Origin: Incurvaria masculella
Taxonomy: Eukaryota; Arthropoda; Insecta; Lepidoptera; Incurvariidae
Direction of reading: 5' to 3'
DNA length: 64,000 nucleotides
NCBI GenBank assembly: GCA_946894095.1
Contig: OX335660.1
Span: 15,133,001-15,197,000 of the forward strand
Of this stretch, positions 10,332 to 19,400 are shown one piece after another (the first letter of the stretch is position 1; every line of letters starts with the position of its first letter). The notes under the pieces are model-generated. The model made no database searches. It saw only the letters and a list, made by a program, of their open reading frames with translations, and was not told the origin of the DNA. The translations under genes and the position numbers were made by a program.

Positions 10332-13300
10332 TATCTCTGCTGCGTGTCCTGATTCCGCTAGGCCCAGCAGTGCCGTACATAACCTGTGGAGGGCGTTTAA
10401 TTTGTTTAATAGGTACTCTTGTTTGTCTTTTCCCTAATTGTACTGGGACTATGCCTCTTTTTGGTTTTTCTAGTACTTCGGCTTTTTCATACCTAGGTTT
10501 ATCTTTTCCTTTTCTTGTTCGAGTAGTCTTCATAAATATCTTGTCAGTTATATTAAATTCTGGGGGATCTTCTCCACCTTTCTTTCTTTGAACTTTTTCC
10601 TTGTTTATTTTAGTGTTTTCGGAAATAAATTCGTATAATATCTTGGTTCTTTTTTTATGATCTTGAAGCAATTTTTGTATCAAATTCTTTTCAGTATTGA
10701 TGTCAAAGACATCCGAAAGACTAGTATGGCCAAACACAATTTCGAAAGGTGTGAGATTCGTGGTTGTATGGATAGTATTATTGTATGCCATAATTGCATA
10801 AGTCATTACCGAGGTGACATCACTTTGCTTTTGATCGTATTTCGCAAGTCTATAAATCTCTGTCAGTGTTGAGTGGAATCGTTCAACTATTGCGGTTGAG
10901 TTTGGGTTATTAGGGGTAGTTATGTGTAATTCTATGTTATAAAAAGCTGTTAGTTCTTTCATTAGTTCGTTATTAAATTCGGCTCCCGAATCGCAACTAA
11001 TTTTCTGTGGTATTCCGTAACAAGAAAAATATTTTATAAGGGCTCGTACAACTTCAGGGGTGCTCCTGTTGGGAATTTCGAAAGCTTGCGCGAGTTTGCT
11101 GAAGGCATCTACGGCTGTTAAAAAATATTTACTTTCGATTGAGAACAAGTCTATAAAAATTTCTTGAAATGGAGAATCTTGTGTTTGGGTTAGTTGAAGG
11201 TATGGCTTTAAGGGTTTCCTGTCATATTTGAGTTTTCTACAAGGCTCACAGGAGTTTATGATAGCTGAAACAGTCTCCTGCATGTTTGGAAAGTAGTATG
11301 AGCGTTTTAATCTTGCTAGGGTCTCCTTGATTCCTCTGTGACACGTCTTGCCTTCGTGGCATTTTAAGATTAAATCTCTTTGGTCACCTTCATCTGTGAT
11401 ATTTACGACTCTTTCTGTACATTCTACAAAGTTTTGTGCACCCTTTTTGTACAAATTTACAATCACTGTACTAAATAGTTTTCTATGTTCTTGGTCTTCG
11501 AAATATATAAAATACTTCTTCTTGTAATCCACGTATTCTTTAAGAAACTTTTTAACTAGTTCTTCGTTATTAGTTGGCAGGTGTACTTCTAATCTTCTTT
11601 GTTTCGGTATGGAGATATCTTTTACAGAGAGGTTGTTCCTTTTCCATGTGTATATAAGTATTTGGTTTCCTTTAGTGTCTATTGCGTCATTGGATATTGG
11701 GATTCCTAGGTGTTCTCGGTTTGAGATGGAGTGGGCTGTGTCGTTATCTGAGTCTGCTAGTTCAATTCTTTCAGGTTCTTTTGATGTTGGATTATCGTCC
11801 TTCTCTTTTTGGTTTTCATATTCTGCTTCCATTTCTGCAATGATTTCAACGATTTTGTCGTCATCGTCAACTTGTACTACCATTGAATCTAAGTCATCGT
11901 CGATGGCATTTACTTTGATTCTTGATAAGGCATCAGCGTTGCCATTGTTGGTACCTTTTTTGTATTTGACGTCGAAGTCGTATTCCTGAAGTCTTAATCT
12001 CCAACGCATAAGCTTACTGTTTGGGTCTTTGAGTGAATATAGCCAGGCTAAGGGTTTATGGTCGGTGTTAATTGTGAATTTCTGGCCGTAAAGGTATGGA
12101 CGGAAATGTTTTACGGCCCAGACTACTGCTAAAAGTTCTTTTTCTATTGTGCTATATCTGGTCTCAGTCTCGCTTAAGGTGCGACTGGCATATGCACATG
12201 GTTTATCGCTCCCTATGGGTCCCTGCGACAAAACTGCTCCAATAGCATAATTCGAAGCGTCTGTGGCCAAAATCCACGGTTTTGAGAATTCCGGGTATTG
12301 CAGTAGCGGTGCATTTGTAAGAAGTTCTTTGCACCTTTCAAACGAACGTATATATTCTTCCGATAAGATTATCTTTTTTCCCTTTTTTAGGCAAGAGGTC
12401 ATAGGTTGGGTTATTTTGGCAAAGTCTTTTATAAACTTACGGTAGTATCCTATTAATCCAAGAAAGCTCTTAATTTCGGTCGGGGTTTTGGGAATCGGGT
12501 ACTTCAATACTGCCTTTATTTTGTCGTCGTTCGGCTTAAGTCCGTCTTGTGTTATTGTATGGCCTAAATATAAAACTTCTTTACGTAAAAATTCTGATTT
12601 GTCTAGCTGTATTTTCAAATTTGTTTCCCTGAGTCGTTGAAAGATGGTACGTAATTTTTGTATGTGTTCTTCTAGGCTGGATGAAAATATTATAATGTCA
12701 TCTAAGTAAACTAAACAGTGTACACCTTGGAGGCCTCTAAGGATATTATTCATTGCCCGTTGGAATGTCGCTGGTGCTGTCTTCAGTCCAAACGGCATCC
12801 TGGTGAATTCATAATGACCGAATTGGGTACTAAAAGCGGTCTTTGATCTGTCTTCGGGGTCAACTTCAATTTGGTGGTATCCACTGGCTAGGTCAAGGGT
12901 CGTAAAGTATGTACTGTTACCTAACTTATCAAAAAGGTCAGTAATATTAGGTAAGGGATATTTGTCGTCAATTGTTATGTCGTTTAGTCGTCTGTAGTCG
13001 ATAACCATTCTCCATTTAGGTGTTCCGGAGGCATCCATTTTTTTTGGGACTAAATGAACTGGGGCGCTCCAGGGGGAGTTTGATTCCTGTATCACGTTAT
13101 CTTGTAAAAGTTGGTCGACCTGCTTTTTTATTTCTTCGTTTTGTTTTGGTGGTTGTCGATATGCTCGTAAATGTATGGGGTCCTCATTTTTTGTGTTTAT
13201 TTTGTGTTTTACATGGTTCGTAAAAGTTAAGGGTAGCTTATCGCAGTAGAATATATCTTTGTACTCCTTACATGTGTCAAGTATAATTTTTTTTTCTTCT

Positions 13301-13956
13301 TGATTCATATGGTTAAGTCTTAATTTCTTAAGATTTTCATATTGTAAAGATTGTATGTTTTTTATTTCGTCAGTCGTAAAAGTAATATTTTGTTGAGATT
13401 TTTCATTTCTAAGCGTATCAACCTTAAATGGTCGGTGTATAGTCAACGTCATTTGCTGGTCTCGCGTGTTTTGAATTACAGTTGTCGCGCGGCCATTCTC
13501 ACATTTCACGATAGCGCGAGGCATACGGACACCGTCAGTGAATTGTGCAAATTCGAGTATTGCGTCGCCTTGGTGCAAGTTCACGGGAATGCTGACGCGT
13601 TGCTCACAGCGGGGTGCGATTATAATATCCTCCTTTCGTGGGGCTGTATAAGTGAATGGGATAGTTGTTGTCTTTGTTCGTAATAGTCGGTTTTTCATGT
13701 CGATGCTAGCGTCTATTTGGTCTAGTAAGTCGCTGCCTATTAGTCCATCGTATCTATGATCTACGTCATACACGTAAAATTTATGTTTGTCTTTGCTGTT
13801 AAACGTCTTAAATAGGGGGGTGGTTACTACTCCGTTATGTAAGCTACTGGCATGGGTACTAGTTACCTGAAAAGGTTCGTAATGTAAGTAGTCATTTAGG
13901 TATGTCTCAGCAAGTCGGGGACTGATAAAAGACCTTGTGCTACCAGTGTCAATCAT
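10264..13956 (-). CDS. pol: Errantivirus Pol: protease, reverse transcriptase, RNase H, integrase
   Basis: 1230 codons from the first Met; the frame is open further upstream (to about 14080), overlapping gag in the -1 frame. Domains in order: aspartic protease with DTGS at residues 3-6; reverse transcriptase with YLDD at 417-420; RNase H with ATDAS near 564 and TDHKP near 631; integrase with an H-H-C-C zinc site (H867, H873, C903, C906) and catalytic D936, D989 and E1025, a 35-residue D-to-E spacing. Because the protease starts at the very N-terminus of the Met-to-stop frame, Pol is expected as a Gag-Pol fusion by -1 frameshifting. No stop or frameshift interrupts it. It overlaps env at its 3' end. 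Confidence 0.95.
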   Translation of the reverse strand: MIDTGSTRSFISPRLAETYLNDYLHYEPFQVTSTHASSLHNGVVTTPLFKTFNSKDKHKFYVYDVDHRYDGLIGSDLLDQIDASIDMKNRLLRTKTTTIPFTYTAPRKEDIIIAPRCEQRVSIPVNLHQGDAILEFAQFTDGVRMPRAIVKCENGRATTVIQNTRDQQMTLTIHRPFKVDTLRNEKSQQNITFTTDEIKNIQSLQYENLKKLRLNHMNQEEKKIILDTCKEYKDIFYCDKLPLTFTNHVKHKINTKNEDPIHLRAYRQPPKQNEEIKKQVDQLLQDNVIQESNSPWSAPVHLVPKKMDASGTPKWRMVIDYRRLNDITIDDKYPLPNITDLFDKLGNSTYFTTLDLASGYHQIEVDPEDRSKTAFSTQFGHYEFTRMPFGLKTAPATFQRAMNNILRGLQGVHCLVYLDDIIIFSSSLEEHIQKLRTIFQRLRETNLKIQLDKSEFLRKEVLYLGHTITQDGLKPNDDKIKAVLKYPIPKTPTEIKSFLGLIGYYRKFIKDFAKITQPMTSCLKKGKKIILSEEYIRSFERCKELLTNAPLLQYPEFSKPWILATDASNYAIGAVLSQGPIGSDKPCAYASRTLSETETRYSTIEKELLAVVWAVKHFRPYLYGQKFTINTDHKPLAWLYSLKDPNSKLMRWRLRLQEYDFDVKYKKGTNNGNADALSRIKVNAIDDDLDSMVVQVDDDDKIVEIIAEMEAEYENQKEKDDNPTSKEPERIELADSDNDTAHSISNREHLGIPISNDAIDTKGNQILIYTWKRNNLSVKDISIPKQRRLEVHLPTNNEELVKKFLKEYVDYKKKYFIYFEDQEHRKLFSTVIVNLYKKGAQNFVECTERVVNITDEGDQRDLILKCHEGKTCHRGIKETLARLKRSYYFPNMQETVSAIINSCEPCRKLKYDRKPLKPYLQLTQTQDSPFQEIFIDLFSIESKYFLTAVDAFSKLAQAFEIPNRSTPEVVRALIKYFSCYGIPQKISCDSGAEFNNELMKELTAFYNIELHITTPNNPNSTAIVERFHSTLTEIYRLAKYDQKQSDVTSVMTYAIMAYNNTIHTTTNLTPFEIVFGHTSLSDVFDINTEKNLIQKLLQDHKKRTKILYEFISENTKINKEKVQRKKGGEDPPEFNITDKIFMKTTRTRKGKDKPRYEKAEVLEKPKRGIVPVQLGKRQTRVPIKQIKRPPQVMYGTAGPSGIRTRSRDNEDNGQPGNSSSDDGEFSSSEG

Positions 13957-14015
13957 GAACCGTGCGTTTATTTCGGGTAGTGTTACATAAGGTAATTTTA
14001 GTTCTGGGTTATAAT

Positions 14016-15149
14016 TTAGGGAAATATTGGTTGGTTCGAGGCTGCTATCGAAAAATTTTCGACGGTCTCTTCTACCTCCTGTTCAACTGGGCACGACACT
14101 TCCTCGTAATCGCGATAGTCGTTCCAATTGCTCGAGTCCTGGTGGTCAGCGTAATCGCCTCCTGCTGCTTCGTACGAGTACTCGGGGTCGACATCGTTAC
14201 AAAATAATTCCTCCGAGGTAAATTGGGGTCGAGGTGCTAGGGACCTCATAGTCACGTCCGTCTTAGTCGGTGGGTTTTGAGTAGAGACTTGAGCTCGGGG
14301 GTAGTTTTGGTTTCTTTGAAAATTATTTGAGTATGAAGGTCGGGGTCGATTAAAATTATTTTGGGGTCGGTTTGGTTGCCGTTGAGAGAAGTTAGGGGCT
14401 GTCTGCCTGAAGGTTTGCGACTGTTGCGCCGCTGGGTAAGGGGACCTTGTGACGTCCTGCGATGTCTGGGGTCGGCTTTGAAGGGGGTATCTGTTATGTA
14501 CAGGGTTGAGGTGGTTTCGTGGTCTCTGTGAGTGCCCATCGTGCGGCCTAGATGTGTTGGGCCGGTGCTTGGCATAGTAGAGCGTCCTGAAATTCGTCTC
14601 CTCTATCACTATACTAAGAGCCTCTTCAAGGGTTGTGGGACTTTTTAGTCTAACTATCCTTACAAGATCGCTAGGCAAGTTAAATAAAAATACATGAAGA
14701 GTAAGATTGTTATATATTGCTCGCTTGCTAGCGTTCATAGCGGGGTCGGCGGTATTTTGGTTGACCTTAGATAACAATGAATTTTTGGTTTCGCTTATTC
14801 TATTGCAAAAATCGGGGTAGCTTTCGCCCTGTCTTATTTTTAAATTTTCTAACTCGAGAGCCAGGCAGCTTTCGCTACGTGGGTCGCCGAAATTTCTTTC
14901 CAGGATCTCACGCACCGTTGCCCAACTCAAAATATCATCCCTCTCACCTATAACTGCGGCTGCCCGCCCACGTAACTTGCTTGTTAGAACGTGGTATACG
15001 TATTCATCTTGGGTGGGATCACCACGGAAATTTGAGATGATGTACTCACACTTTTTGATAAAAAGGCTTAAATGACTCTTGTCCCCGTCGAATTTAGGGA
15101 TCAATTCGATCATGTCCCTGGGGATAATATTTAACTGGGGATTCGCCAT
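14016..15149 (-). CDS. gag: Errantivirus Gag
   Basis: 377 codons. The N-terminal half, with EYVYHVLTSKLRGRA and SWATVREILERNFGDP, is the capsid-type region of gypsy/errantivirus Gag. The C-terminal half is rich in R, P, Q and N (about residues 200-300), a basic nucleic-acid-binding stretch in place of CCHC knuckles, as in other errantiviruses, and is followed by an acidic tail. Begins about 535 bases inside the 5' LTR. Near its 3' end lies a slippery heptamer feeding Pol. No disruption. Confidence 0.92.
   Translation of the reverse strand: MANPQLNIIPRDMIELIPKFDGDKSHLSLFIKKCEYIISNFRGDPTQDEYVYHVLTSKLRGRAAAVIGERDDILSWATVREILERNFGDPRSESCLALELENLKIRQGESYPDFCNRISETKNSLLSKVNQNTADPAMNASKRAIYNNLTLHVFLFNLPSDLVRIVRLKSPTTLEEALSIVIEETNFRTLYYAKHRPNTSRPHDGHSQRPRNHLNPVHNRYPLQSRPQTSQDVTRSPYPAAQQSQTFRQTAPNFSQRQPNRPQNNFNRPRPSYSNNFQRNQNYPRAQVSTQNPPTKTDVTMRSLAPRPQFTSEELFCNDVDPEYSYEAAGGDYADHQDSSNWNDYRDYEEVSCPVEQEVEETVENFSIAASNQPIFP
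14052..14058 (-). promoter_or_regulatory. -1 ribosomal frameshift slippery heptamer (gag-pol)
   Basis: On the coding strand the gag codons GAA AAT TTT contain A AAT TTT, which fits the X XXY YYZ rule in the gag phase. The -1 frame is open from just upstream of this point through the protease DTG. It lies about 33 bases before the gag stop codon. A downstream stimulatory structure was not assessed. Confidence 0.75.
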
Positions 15150-15684
15150 ATTATTTATAAAATCTTTAACTGTTAAATATTTTAAGTTAAGTTATATTGA
15201 TAAAGTATATTTATTTATTTAATTTTTCGTTAAAAGTGTCTGAGAGAAGTTGATCTAAGATACACACAAAAAAATATCCTTAACTACTGTACCGACTGGA
15301 GATTTTGATCCTGTCGGTTGCACACACTGTACTGATTTCGAAGTACCTACGACGTATGTACCCTCGAGAAGTTGATCAAGGACACACACACTATACAAGT
15401 GGAAACAGGAAGAGGACCGATGGATAGTGAAAAGTTCTACTCACAACACCGTCGTTACTGTCATGCTCCACCTGGATTCTGCACAGCTTGGTCACACACT
15501 TAATAAATTTGTTTGGTTCTGGATCACCGTCGAATTGTAGAGACAAAAGTCCTGGCACCACTCGCGTCACGACTAGGTCCACGCAGCGTAGAATTGGATA
15601 CTCTGCGATGGCGTCTGGATGCGTCTGGATGCTTCTGGATACGTCTGGATACGTCAGGACTACGGTGATCCTACCGGCTGCGCC
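15150..15684 (-). other. Errantivirus 5' untranslated leader
   Basis: About 535 bp between 5' LTR and gag start. It contains the primer site at its start and a purine/GT-rich stretch with repeated CTGGATGCGTCTGGATGC-like units (about 15615-15655, plus strand). No coding region recognised; an env splice donor would be expected here but I could not fix it. Confidence 0.7.
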
Positions 15685-15685
15685 A
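15667..15685 (-). other. Errantivirus tRNA primer-binding site
   Basis: Coding strand TGGCGCAGCCGGTAGGATC directly after the 5' LTR, sharing its last T. It matches the tRNA-Ser-type site usual for errantiviruses, with one or two differences from the version I remember. Confidence 0.85.
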
Positions 15686-15893
15686 ATTAAGCTGGAGACC
15701 GGGGCGAAAGGCTTTTAAAAAAGAAGTCTTTACTTGTTTAATAACTGTAACAGAATGAATGTATTTGGTAAATAATTAATGAGGTAAACTATTCTGCATC
15801 AGCAGATATTACGTGTTGGTTAGTTGCCAGGTGCAATGTAGGTTGCACCATCGGCATTTCTATAAGCAGAATGTCTTATTAGGCAACTTAACT
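15685..15893 (-). repeat. Errantivirus 5' LTR
   Basis: 209 bp, partner of 8459-8667. Followed on the plus strand by the CGCG duplication 15894-15897. Confidence 0.95.
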
Positions 15894-15897
15894 CGCG

Positions 15898-15981
15898 CGC
15901 ATAAGACACTGCGCATGCGTGTACAGGATGACAACATAACACAACAAAATAAGCTTGCCATTGTGCAGGCAAGATTATCCA
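15898..15981 (-). repeat. BEL 3' LTR, right piece
   Basis: 84 bp that, with 8317-8458, rebuild the 226-bp LTR found intact at 22453-22678. Ends TTATCCA. Confidence 0.92.
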
Positions 15982-16415
15982 TACTGCCACCTTGAAATTG
16001 AAAATTTCAATAGCTGACTAATTCAGAACAACACTATTTTGAACTGACATAAACTTTACATGCTTCGAACAAAAAACACATTAAACACGTTACAATAACA
16101 TTTAGAATGAAACTGCAACATCATTGGCACAAACTGACATTACATGATACGTGACAGGTGTGCTCACGAGTAGAAATAGCTATAATAATAGAAACAAAAA
16201 CAAGACCTACGCCTTTCAATTCCCTTAGGCTTGGTATAAATGTATGCTGCCTAATATCTAATAATCCATTTAGTTACTTAATGCAACAAAAAACCCAACA
16301 GTATATTTACCAATATTATAATCTAACTGCGTCCTTACGCATGTGCACTTATTAGCAATAATTAAACTTAAAAAATACCAGTGGGCCAGATCGTGATGTT
16401 TTATATTACCAACCA
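15982..16415 (-). other. BEL 3' untranslated region
   Basis: 434 bp between the pol stop and the 3' LTR. No coding region. The coding-strand stretch AAGGTGGCAGTA next to the LTR is a weak candidate polypurine tract. Confidence 0.6.
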
Positions 16416-19400
16416 CTAACAATTAGTATTATCAATTGGTAGTAAACACAACTTTGTTATTGGCCTTGTTATCAGACCATCTTTTGTTCTAACAACTGCG
16501 GCCCTAGTATGACCATCACGACCAATAATCAAATCTGAGATTTTACCCAGGGCCCAAACCAGAGGGGGTGAATTTTCACCCTTAATGAGAACAATATCAT
16601 TGACCTTAATGTCAGGTTTCTCAATATTCCATTTGTAACGGTTCTGTAATGAAGTTATGTACTCCATGCTCCACTTTTTCCAGAAAGTTTGCTTTAGTAA
16701 CACAATTTTTTGATATACAGACAACCTATTGACTTTAACGTCCAGAAGATTAGGTTCTGGAAAGCATGTGAATTTGTCTTGAATGACAAAGTGGGCAGGA
16801 GTGAGGTAATCATCATCATTGGGGTCGTCACCTAGAGCGCACAGTGGTCGCGAGTTGACTATGCCTTCGATATTTATTAGGACTGTATTTAATTGTTCAT
16901 AGGTCAACGTCGTGGTACCCACTATGCGTTTTAAGTGATTCTTCACCATTTTGACACCACTTTCCCATAAACTACCCCAGTGTGGGGAGTATGTGGGAAT
17001 ATAACACCATTTTACGCCTTCCTTGGCGATTTTATCACTTATGAGGGTGGAACTTGCCGGGGACTCAAACAATCGGTACAAATCGTTCATTATGTGATGA
17101 GTACCCTTAAAGGTAGTTGCATTATCACTAAAAATGCGTTCGGGTTTTCCTCTGCGATACCAGAATCTAGTTAAGGCATTCAGAAATTCCTGCGAGGACA
17201 GATCGGGGACGAGTTCGAGGTGCAAGCATTTGCTAACCATACATATAAATAGTGCGATGTAGCCCTTCGTGACCGCAGCCCTTCTATTAATTGATTGTCG
17301 TACCTGTATTGGCCCCGCATAGTCAACACCTACATTCAAGAATGCACGCGTCGGGGTGACGCGCACTGCAGGTAAATCAGCCATCAGCTGGTCAGCACCA
17401 GCGGCTCGGAATCTGAAACACTTTATGCATTTATGTATGACGTTACGAATTAAGCTCCTCCCGTTGACAATCCAGAATCGCGTACGCAGGCCAGCCAATG
17501 TCGACTGCGTTCCGGTATGGAGCGCTCGTTCGTGCTCATAAATTGCTAGCAGTTTAGCCACGTGACTCCGGTAAGGCAGGAGTAGCGGAAAGCGTTGCAA
17601 CTCAGGAAGATTAGCATACTTGATGCGGCCACCGACTCTCAGCATACCGTTCCTGTCAACAAATGGGTTCAGAAACTGTAACTTACACATCTTCAGTTCC
17701 GCCTGCAGATTATCTTGACCTTCCGACAGCAAATTCAAGATTTTACTGTAATATTTCGATTGTTCTACCTTAACGATACATAGCATAGAATTTTTTAACT
17801 CCTCCGAAGTGAGATAGTCCACAGACCGATTTTCCTTTCGTGCACGGCAGTTGCCTATAAATCGCAATACATAGGCCATGCAACGATTCAATCTAGTCCA
17901 GGATGAGATATTCTCGAAGCAGGTTCCAATATCATTTTGCTGTGACGTAACTACCTGGGTAGTTGCGCAAGCTGACACTTTTAATTTAGCCTCGAGAACC
18001 ATATTGGCTGCCTCTGAACCCTGCAGTTCAGAGGGCCAGGTACTTTCATCGAGACTGAGCCACCTGGGACCCGACCACCACAGCTGTGATTCTTGCAGTT
18101 GACTGGGTCGAACGCCACGTGAAACAAGATCAGCTGGATTATCAGTAGTTTTTACATGTCGCCAAACCTCCTTATTAGTCAACTGCTGAATCTCGGCAAC
18201 GCGGTTCGCCACGAAGATATTCCAGCGCGAAGCTTCCGCCCGAATCCAACATAATGTGATCGTCGAGTCTGTAAAACATATAATTTTTGAAATATCCAAA
18301 GTAGTCAAGGCCTTGGTGACCTTTCTTATTAACCTTGCGAGCAACAACGCAGCGCAAAGTTCCAGACGTGGCAAAGTAACAGTTTTTATTGGGGCTATTC
18401 GAGATTTAGAGCATAATAGTCGGATCGAACTCGTATCATGATCATGTGTTGCCTTTAGGTACACACAAGCTCCGTACGCCTTCATTGAGGCGTCAGCGAA
18501 TCCGTACAGCTCGTATGCCACTGCATCAGCTGGTTTACACAACCGTGGGATGGAAATGGAATTTAATCCACTCAGCCCATCCAAAAAGTCTCTCCATTTG
18601 TCTCGAATATCTGTAGGTACTTGTTCGTCCCACTGGACATTACATTTCCACACATCTTGCATAATAATCTTGGCAGCCGTTACTACCGGACCTACCAGGC
18701 CTAGCGGGTCAAATATTTTTGCAATAGCAGCTAGTATTTCCCTTTTACTCAGCGTGTCGGGCTGAGTGATCTCTGGGACCTTGATTTGAAAGGAGTCTAC
18801 TCCTGGACACCATACGACACCTAGAGTTTTTATGGAGGGAGTCCCGTCCCCTAACTCGAAATTACAAGTTTCCTGTTTTTCTGATGGTATACTGTTCAGC
18901 AATTCCTCATTATTTGAGTACCATTTATGGAGCTCGAATCCACCTTTGGCCAACAATGCCGTCAGTTCTTGTTGAAGACCTAATGCTGTGTTCAGAGCAT
19001 CAGCGCCAGCCATAATGTCATCCATATAACAGTGGTGGGTCAACGCCTCACAGGCTAATGGATAGGGTTCACCATCGTCAGCTACTAGTTGACACAGCGT
19101 GCGTGTAGCAAGATAGCTCGCTGGCGCGGTGCCATATGTAACTCTAGTCAGCTGCAGACATTTAAGTTTCTCAGTCGGTGAGTCTCTCCACAGAATCCTC
19201 TGCAGAGGTTGATGCTCAGGGTTCACCATGATCTGCCTGTACATCTTTGTTATATCAGAAATGAGGACAAAAACGTACATACGGAATCGCAAAAGTATGG
19301 TGAAGAGGTCCGCCTGCAGGACTGGTCCCACTCGCATGACGTCATTAAGCGAGACACCGGTGGAAGAGGGCGCGCTCGCGTTGAACACACACCTTAACTT

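Larger units (their letters stand above)
8459..15893 (-). mobile_element. Intact errantivirus (insect endogenous retrovirus, Ty3/gypsy with env)
   Basis: 7435 bp with 209-bp LTRs at both ends (8459-8667 and 15685-15893) that I read as identical. LTR ends, AGT...ATT on the coding strand, are of the errantivirus type. Target duplication CGCG at 8455-8458 and 15894-15897; excision gives back the intact BEL LTR sequence exactly. A serine-tRNA-type primer site, a polypurine tract, and open gag, pol and env frames are all present. Identical LTRs and three open frames imply a very recent insertion, the youngest layer of this stack. It could be mobile or, if env is functional, infectious between cells, as known for some errantiviruses; not shown here. 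Confidence 0.95.
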
